Shown: positions 55,585 through 60,982 of the stretch, one piece after another
How positions within the stretch are numbered: position 1 is the stretch's first letter
Layout: the number at the start of each line of letters is the position of its first letter
Assembly: GCA_903852495.1 (NCBI GenBank)
Contig: CAINRC010000125.1
Span: forward strand, 1-60,982
Direction of reading: 5' to 3'
Length of the DNA stretch: 60,982 nt
From: an uncultured Geobacteraceae bacterium
Lineage (GTDB): Bacteria; Desulfobacterota; Desulfuromonadia; Geobacterales; Pseudopelobacteraceae
Program-made: the position numbers and the translations under genes
Notes under the pieces: model-generated
Database searches by the model: none
The model's input: only the letters and a program-made list of their open reading frames with translations
Told to the model about the DNA's origin: nothing

Positions 55585-56592
55585 ATGAAACGAAAAGCAA
55601 TCGCCCTTCTTTCCGGTGGGCTTGACTCAACTTTGGCTGTCAAAATGATGCTCGATCTCGGTATCGAAGTCGAAGCACTTAACTTTACCTCCCCCTTTTG
55701 TACCTGTACCGGCAAAAACTCCGGCTGCAAATCTGAAGCGGTGCGTGTTGCCCAGGAATATAACATTCCGATCAAGGTAATGCACAAGGGGCTGGATTAT
55801 CTGGAAATAGTGCGCAACCCGGTGCACGGCTACGGAAAAGGCGTCAATCCGTGTATAGACTGCCGGATCTATCTGCTGAAGAAGGCGAAGGAGTACATGC
55901 TGGAGAGTGGAGCCGATTTTGTCTTTACCGGAGAAGTGCTCGGTCAGAGGCCCATGAGCCAGCGGCGTGACACGCTGCGGGTTATTGAACGGGAAAGCGG
56001 GTTGGAAGGGCTTCTGCTGCGCCCCCTTTCCGCCCGGCATTTTGAACCGACGATTCCGGAAAAAGAGGGGTGGGTGGACAGGGACAAGCTATTGGCCATT
56101 GAGGGGCGCTCCCGTGCAGTGCAGATGCAGATGGCAGAAGATCTGGATGTTAAAAACTACCCCTGTCCGGCCGGAGGATGCCTGCTGACCGAACTTTCGT
56201 TTGTCCCTAAAATCAGGGACGTGTTCGATCATGTGGAAGAGCTGAACCTCCGCGACTTCCGGCTTCTCAAAACCGGGCGGCATTTCCGCGTCGGCCCCCA
56301 GAGCAAGGCGATCATGGGGCGGAGCGAACTTGATAACAACCAGCTCGAACAAACCCGTCAGCCGGGCGAAGCGGCCATAACCTGGCTGGACGGCAACACC
56401 CCCGTAACCATCATAATCGGCAGGCAGGACGATGACATTATCAAGCTGTGCGCAAGAATTATGCTGCGGTACACAAAAGCGGAACCGGGTTCTGAGTGTC
56501 GGATTGAACTGCGGCAGAATGATTTGACAGAGATTTTTTCCGTGATCAATGACATGACCCCGGAAGCGGTGGAGAAGTTCTTGGTGGCGTAA
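55585..56592 (+). CDS. MnmA/ThiI-like PP-loop tRNA-thiolation-type protein
   Basis: This 335-residue protein has the PP-loop ALLSGGLDSTLAV near the N-terminus. Cysteines occur in FCTCTGKNSGCK, NPCIDCRI and NYPCPAGGCLLTE. The layout resembles tRNA 2-/4-thiouridine synthases and is often annotated as a tRNA thiouridylase, but it lacks the standard MnmA insert. The C-terminal 100 residues look like an NFACT-R/DUF814-type domain (FRVGPQSKAIMGRSELDN). The start with GGGAG six bases upstream was chosen over an ATG nine codons earlier. The exact substrate is uncertain. Confidence 0.75.
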   Translation: MKRKAIALLSGGLDSTLAVKMMLDLGIEVEALNFTSPFCTCTGKNSGCKSEAVRVAQEYNIPIKVMHKGLDYLEIVRNPVHGYGKGVNPCIDCRIYLLKKAKEYMLESGADFVFTGEVLGQRPMSQRRDTLRVIERESGLEGLLLRPLSARHFEPTIPEKEGWVDRDKLLAIEGRSRAVQMQMAEDLDVKNYPCPAGGCLLTELSFVPKIRDVFDHVEELNLRDFRLLKTGRHFRVGPQSKAIMGRSELDNNQLEQTRQPGEAAITWLDGNTPVTIIIGRQDDDIIKLCARIMLRYTKAEPGSECRIELRQNDLTEIFSVINDMTPEAVEKFLVA

Positions 56593-56643
56593 CTATCTGG
56601 ATGTGCGAACTACATTGGAGACTATACTTCGGAACTGTCTACT

Positions 56644-57108
56644 TTACTGGGTATGTTTATCATCCTCCCGATTGTAAAGGTTCAGTTTTTCTTTGGCAGT
56701 CATGAGTTCCACGAGAAGTTTTTCTTCGTTCAGTACCATATCTCTGATACGAGAGAGCGTCAATGAGGTGGTAAGAAATGACACCATGCGCATGAACGTT
56801 TCCCAGTAGATAAAATAGGGACGAGAGTATGGATGATCAGTAAGACGGTCGGATGCATACCAGCAGATCCCACACAAAACAGCCATAGCAATCCCTTCCT
56901 TTCTTCCCCCGTACCAAGCCGCTATTGCAACAGGTATGAAGTAGAAAATAAAGAAACCGAATTCATAGCCGGTGAGGTAATCTAACAAGCTCAATACAGC
57001 AAGTATTGCGGCACTGATAAGCATCGCTGCTGTCCGGTGCTGCTCAAATATCAGTGGATGAGAGAAGCGCCACCTCTTTATTGATATAGGAAAATGAGTT
57101 TTTGCCAT
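56644..57108 (-). CDS. Small membrane protein with C-terminal coiled coil
   Basis: This 154-residue protein has three to four membrane helices (TAAMLISAAILAVLSLLDYLTG; GFFIFYFIPVAIAAWYGG; IAMAVLCGICWYASD; FMRMVSFLTTSLTL). A cytosolic helix follows (MVLNEEKLLVELMTAKEKLNLYN). The FFIFYFIPVAIAAWYGGRKEGI segment is the same as the N-terminal sensory module of many histidine kinases and diguanylate cyclases of this group, but here no output domain follows. It may be a stand-alone remnant or a partner of a separate kinase. The ATG with GAGGTG is preferred over one 21 codons earlier. Confidence 0.7.
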   Translation of the reverse strand: MAKTHFPISIKRWRFSHPLIFEQHRTAAMLISAAILAVLSLLDYLTGYEFGFFIFYFIPVAIAAWYGGRKEGIAMAVLCGICWYASDRLTDHPYSRPYFIYWETFMRMVSFLTTSLTLSRIRDMVLNEEKLLVELMTAKEKLNLYNREDDKHTQ

Positions 57109-57291
57109 AAGCACCTCAATACTTCGACAGTCATGACCAGGGGTTCTTTTAATTCCCCCCAGAGTAACCAATAGGACTTACAAGCGATATTAGTACATTT
57201 CTTCGACTTGGTACAGGTTTGCTATGGCCCCTGTATGGGCAAAGATTTGGGACAACCTATGGGAAGGGTATGGATGGAGATTGTAGAAACA

Positions 57292-57329
57292 GAAAAAGCG
57301 TCCCTTCTTTTAACAAGTTAGGACGCTTT
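57292..57329 (-). terminator. Terminator after tRNA-Ala
   Basis: A 9-bp stem (AAAGCGTCC/GGACGCTTT) with a 17-base loop ends in TTTTTCTG on the minus strand, just past the tRNA. Confidence 0.75.
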
Positions 57330-57339
57330 CTAAGTTTTT

Positions 57340-57415
57340 TGGTGGAGCTGAACAGGATCGAACTGTCGACCTCCTGACTGCCAGTCAGGCGCTCTCCCAG
57401 CTGAGCTACAGCCCC
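57340..57415 (-). tRNA. tRNA-Ala (anticodon GGC)
   Basis: The 76-base minus-strand sequence starts GGGGCTGTAGCTCAG and ends GCTCCACCA. Acceptor GGGGCTG pairs with CAGCTCC with one G-T, the anticodon stem CCTGA/TCAGG encloses CTGGCAG (anticodon GGC), and the T-arm has GTTCGATCC. CCA is encoded. Confidence 0.95.
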
Positions 57416-57575
57416 ACAAAGGAAAGTTCTTCTAACAAACTATACATACTTGTGTCAATGTTTTTTTGACGCTGCCCCGACACTTTGCCAGCCAGCCCCG
57501 CCTTGACTGGGTCAACCATCCGGTGTAAGGTTCCGAAAAGAAAAATTATTTCATATATACCGTCTGGAGCCGATA

Positions 57576-59345
57576 ATGCCGAACCACGACCTGACCTGGA
57601 ACACACGTCTTCTCTACCCTGCCCCGGATTCCCCGGAACTGGAAGCCGACCTTGGCTCGTTCCAGCAGTTGGCTGCCGATTTTCGCACAGCATATTTTGA
57701 CAAAGTGGCCGCGCTGGATACCGGTGCCCTTCTGGCTGCGATTCAGGAGTATGAAGCACTTCAGACACGTATGGCAAAACCGTTTTGCTATGCCCACCTG
57801 CTGTTTGCCGCCGATTCCGGCAACGAGACCTACCGTGCCCTTTCCCAGCGCTGTTCCGAACTTGGCAGCACGCTCTCGCAGCAGCTGCTGTTTTTCGATC
57901 TGGAACTGATGGAACTGAGCGACCCCCGCTTTGAATCGTTCTGTGCACACCCCGAAGCAGGAGAATACATCCATTTCCTGGAAGGAATCCGGAAATTCCG
58001 CCCCCATACCCTGAAGGAGAATGAAGAGCGTCTGCTGACGCGTAAAGATCTGACCGGTGTGCGCGCCTTTACCAAGCTCTTTGATGAACTTTCTGCCTCT
58101 CTGAAATACCGGATGGAACTTGACGGAGAAGAGCGCGACTTTACCGGAGAGGAACTGCTCTCCCTCCTGCACCACACCTCCCCAGACGTTCGCTTCCGGG
58201 CGATGACCGTATTTCTGGAACGCCACGGCGAGCACGGCATCGTGTTCAATGCCGTTTTCAACAATATGGCTCTTGATCATGGCCAGGAAATGGAACTGCG
58301 GAGCTACCGTACACCTATCCAGCCGACCAATATCGGTAATGAAATTCCTGATGATGCCGTTGAACATCTGATGAGCGTCACCGAAGCTAACTACGGTCTG
58401 GCACAGGAGTATTTCAGGATCAAAGCCGGCATGCTGAAGATGGATAAACTGCGTAATTGTGATATCTATGCCCCGGTCGCCGAAGCGGAACGAAACTACA
58501 CCTTCGCGGAAGCACAGGAATTGGTGGTGGCTTCATACCGGGACTATGACCCGGAATTCGGCACCATTGTCGATGCGTTCTTTACGGAGCGCCGCGTCGA
58601 TGTGCTCCCCCGCACCGGAAAATCCGGGGGAGCATTTGCCATGGGAATCTCGCCGGTTATACCGCCATTCCTTCTTCTTAACTACACCGGAACGCTGCGT
58701 GACCTGGCCACCATTGCCCATGAAGCGGGACACGGCCTGCACTTCGTGATTTCCCAAAAGCAGAAGATGCTCAACTATCACGCCCCTCTCCCCCTGGCAG
58801 AAACCGCCTCGGTTTTTGGTGAAATGCTCCTGACCCGCAGGCTGCTTGACAATGAGCAGGATCCGGTAGTGCGCAGGTCGCTGCTCTGCGCCAAAATTGA
58901 AGATATAATCGCCACCACATTCCGCCAGACCGTGCTGACCCGTTTTGAACTCCGCCTGCACAATGAACGGGGGAGCGGGCTGCTATCCAATGACCGCATT
59001 GCCGAAATCTGGCTGGAGGAGAATGGCAAACTGTACGGCGATTCCGTCGAGATGATTCCGGCCTATCGCTGGGGGTGGAGCTACATCAGCCATTTCATCC
59101 ACAGCCGGTTCTACTGCTATTCCTACACATTTGCCGAGCTGCTGGTGCTGGCACTTTTCCAGAAGTACCGTGAGGAGGGTGATTCGTTCAAACCGGGCTA
59201 CCGCACCCTGCTGGAATCAGGCGGGGCGCTTTCACCTGCCGACACAGCCCGACTTGCCGGCATTGACATCACCGATGGCGGTTTCTGGCAAAAAGGGTAC
59301 AATGCCCTGGCTATTTTGATTGAAGAACTTAAGCTGACACTCTGA
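57576..59345 (+). CDS. pepF: Oligoendopeptidase F (M3 family)
   Basis: This 589-residue zinc peptidase degrades short peptides in the cytosol. The zinc motif is TIAHEAGHGLHFV (HExxH) near residue 388, with the downstream Glu ligand in AETASVFGEM, and the C-terminal RFYCYSYTFAELLVLALF is the PepF landmark. RBS GGAG lies seven bases before the ATG. The tRNA-Ala is divergent upstream. The MFS gene follows after 46 bases and may be cotranscribed. Confidence 0.93.
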   Translation: MPNHDLTWNTRLLYPAPDSPELEADLGSFQQLAADFRTAYFDKVAALDTGALLAAIQEYEALQTRMAKPFCYAHLLFAADSGNETYRALSQRCSELGSTLSQQLLFFDLELMELSDPRFESFCAHPEAGEYIHFLEGIRKFRPHTLKENEERLLTRKDLTGVRAFTKLFDELSASLKYRMELDGEERDFTGEELLSLLHHTSPDVRFRAMTVFLERHGEHGIVFNAVFNNMALDHGQEMELRSYRTPIQPTNIGNEIPDDAVEHLMSVTEANYGLAQEYFRIKAGMLKMDKLRNCDIYAPVAEAERNYTFAEAQELVVASYRDYDPEFGTIVDAFFTERRVDVLPRTGKSGGAFAMGISPVIPPFLLLNYTGTLRDLATIAHEAGHGLHFVISQKQKMLNYHAPLPLAETASVFGEMLLTRRLLDNEQDPVVRRSLLCAKIEDIIATTFRQTVLTRFELRLHNERGSGLLSNDRIAEIWLEENGKLYGDSVEMIPAYRWGWSYISHFIHSRFYCYSYTFAELLVLALFQKYREEGDSFKPGYRTLLESGGALSPADTARLAGIDITDGGFWQKGYNALAILIEELKLTL

Positions 59346-59391
59346 GTACCGTCATATACGCATTATTCCAATCTCCTCAAAGGAGAACACA

Positions 59392-60798
59392 ATGGACAGA
59401 GGATACAAGGCAATTGTTTTTTACATCTGCGGGACGGCGGCACTGGGCGGCCTGCTCTTTGGTCTGGATCAGGGGTTTATAGCCAATTCAATTGGCACCA
59501 TCAGCAGGGTGTATGGTCTCGACATCAAGAGCGCGGAACATTACTCCTCCATTCTGGCAACCGGCGGAGTGTTTGGCGCTCTGCTCTCCGGGATATTTGC
59601 ACGGTATCTGGGGCGTAAAAAAAGCATGGTGCTGTCCGGCTTTATTTTCTGCACCGCCTCCCTGTTATCGGCCCTCCTCCCCCCGCTCTTCATTCTGTTT
59701 GTATGTAGATTCTTTCTCGGCTTTGCCATCGGCATCGCCTCATTCATCGTCCCGCTCTACCTCTCGGAAACGGCTCCCGCCCAGATTCGCGGCGCCATGG
59801 GGACGCTTTTCCAACTGCTCATCACGATTGGCATTTTTCTCATTTCGCTGACCAACGTATTCATTGCCAAATGGATTACCACCCCGCAGACAGCGCTTCC
59901 GGTGATGTTCGCCGTAATCGTGCTGTTTGCCGGCGTGATGTTTGCCGGTAGCCTGTTTCTGCCGGAAAGCCCCCGCTGGCTCATGCTTAAGGGGAGAAAA
60001 AATGATGCGGAGGAGGTCCTCCGGAAAACTCTCAATGCCGAGGAAGATGTCGCTCAAGAAATAAAAAATATCGAGGGCACTCTGGACGACAAGGGCGCTC
60101 AATTCGGTATCCTGTGTAAAGGGTATTTTATCAAAGTCCTGCTTGTGGGTGTTTTCATTCAGATGTTTCAGCAGCTTGTGGGAATCAATGTGATGATCTA
60201 CTACGCCCCGACAATTTTCGGCTATGCCGGTTTGACTGGCATTGTGGCGATGATGGCGGTGCCGACGGTCAATATGCTGTTCACCTTTCCGGCTATTCGG
60301 CTTGTGGAAAAATGGGGCCGCAAAAAGCTGTTGTACATAGGCGCATGTACCATGTGTATTGCCATGATTGCCGCCGGTGCCGCTTTCAGCATGATCGGGC
60401 ATAATACTGACCCGGCCTTGATAGGATCCGCACCGAAAATGATTCTTCTGATAGCGGTGATTTTCTACATCTTTGGTTTTGCCGTTTCCTGGGGACCGGT
60501 GGCGTGGCTTGTCTGTTCCGAGATATTTCCACTGCAGGGGAGAGAGATGGGCATGACGGTGACCACAATGGTCAACTGGACTTTTGCCGGACTGTTGATG
60601 GACAACGCCCTGACATTCATGAAGGTAAACGGCAACGCCTCAATATTCTTCCTTTTTGCGTTTTTCTGTGTGCTGGCAGTTGTGTTTGTCGCCGCTTTTG
60701 TACCGGAAACAAAGGGGGTAACGCTGGAGCGGATTGAGGAAAACCTGAAGGCCGGGAAAAAGATGCGGTTACTGGGTAACACAGGTGTCGGTCAGTAG
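59392..60798 (+). CDS. Sugar-porter MFS transporter
   Basis: This 468-residue, 12-helix permease belongs to the sugar porter family (XylE/GalP/AraE). Family signatures are present: GLLFGLDQGFI in helix 1, GRKKS between helices 2 and 3, RFFLGFAIGIASFIVPLYLSE, PESPRWLMLKGR at the end of the N-half, QQLVGINVMIYYAP in helix 7 and PETKGVTLE at the C-terminus. It should import a hexose or pentose with H+. RBS AAAGGAG is present. Sugar uptake is unusual for the strictly organic-acid-using Geobacter but would fit fermentative relatives. The specific sugar is unknown. Confidence 0.92.
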   Translation: MDRGYKAIVFYICGTAALGGLLFGLDQGFIANSIGTISRVYGLDIKSAEHYSSILATGGVFGALLSGIFARYLGRKKSMVLSGFIFCTASLLSALLPPLFILFVCRFFLGFAIGIASFIVPLYLSETAPAQIRGAMGTLFQLLITIGIFLISLTNVFIAKWITTPQTALPVMFAVIVLFAGVMFAGSLFLPESPRWLMLKGRKNDAEEVLRKTLNAEEDVAQEIKNIEGTLDDKGAQFGILCKGYFIKVLLVGVFIQMFQQLVGINVMIYYAPTIFGYAGLTGIVAMMAVPTVNMLFTFPAIRLVEKWGRKKLLYIGACTMCIAMIAAGAAFSMIGHNTDPALIGSAPKMILLIAVIFYIFGFAVSWGPVAWLVCSEIFPLQGREMGMTVTTMVNWTFAGLLMDNALTFMKVNGNASIFFLFAFFCVLAVVFVAAFVPETKGVTLERIEENLKAGKKMRLLGNTGVGQ

Positions 60799-60843
60799 TA
60801 GATAGCACGGCAAAACAGATGCAAAATTAAACGGTACGTAACT

Positions 60844-60982
60844 AGTTGCCATCCGGAAACTCCGGATGAGCAACTGTTGGTTTCCGTAGCGGAAAGCGGG
60901 GATTTTTTCTCCTGGCAAGGAAATCAAGGGATTACACGGAGGCGTACATCGGTACGCCGCACACGTAAGGCCGCAGATTGAC
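60844..60982. other. Series of hairpins at the right edge
   Basis: Three hairpins follow the MFS gene. The first, AGTTGC-CATCCGG / CCGGATG-A-GCAACT (60844-60875), is the best formed. Next is TTTCCG-tag-CGGAAA (60881-60895), then a GGGGATTTTTTCTCC stretch, then GGCGTAC-atcg-GTACGCC near 60943. The first could terminate the MFS transcript but is followed by few T. The set looks more like a structured intergenic element than a simple terminator. No reading frame is seen. The stretch is cut by the window edge. Confidence 0.5.

Overview
The window looks like chromosomal DNA of a Geobacterales-type bacterium (Geobacter/Trichlorobacter/Pelobacter relatives, Desulfobacterota). The reasons are moderate GC with few long gaps, a cbb3 oxidase and a cydAB quinol oxidase side by side, a type IV pilin with Geobacter-like N-terminal aromatics beside a PilR-type sigma-54 regulator, a lexA-dinB cassette, and the run pheA-tyrA-aroA-cmk-ispH-rpsA-ihfB. 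The genus is an inference; there is no rRNA here to confirm it.

Layout. 1-6.4 kb: start of an acyl-CoA synthetase-like gene, a DUF294 nucleotidyltransferase-like protein, the SOS cassette lexA / small unknown / dinB, nudC, rlpA and a YkgJ-type Cys-cluster protein. 6.5-18.6 kb is a respiratory block, all on the minus strand: ccoNOQP (including a 47-residue ccoQ-like gene), cydAB, an OmpW porin with an FNR-like site, then one tightly overlapping operon cydD-cydC-sensor kinase-response regulator. 18.7-24.8 kb: guaB-guaA, and rnc-radical SAM-M42 peptidase. 24.9-29.3 kb, plus strand: tmk-holB-ricT(PSP1)-metG, a synteny also known from Firmicutes. 29.4-34.5 kb, minus strand: pilA with a sigma-54 promoter, pilR, and a MacAB-like export operon. 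34.7-37.7 kb: eno and pgi. 37.9-42.9 kb, minus strand: GapN-like aldehyde dehydrogenase-larE-hrpB. 43.2-47.6 kb: the AmmeMemoRadiSam radical SAM gene, then a disturbed stretch with two short-repeat families, half of a receiver domain, a twice-frameshifted BtuB-sized TonB receptor and a PF04392-type periplasmic binding protein. 47.7-54.7 kb, minus strand: tRNA-Leu, ihfB, rpsA, ispH, cmk, aroA, tyrA, pheA. 54.8-61 kb: HD protein, a thiolase-like PP-loop protein, a small membrane protein, tRNA-Ala, an oligoendopeptidase F, a sugar-porter MFS gene and a terminal stretch of hairpins.

Most of the window is core housekeeping. The oxygen-related genes form a functional unit: two terminal oxidases, the CydDC exporter needed to mature cytochrome bd, and a two-component system translated with cydDC, suggesting oxygen or redox control. 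The most unusual points are the haem-domain distribution between CcoO and CcoP, the small protein inside the SOS cassette, a tandem direct repeat at the lexA promoter, the atypical active-site loop of the GapN-like enzyme, and the repeat-rich, decayed TonB locus at 43-47 kb. I did not find a clearly new multi-gene defence or mobile system, a CRISPR array or an intact insertion sequence.
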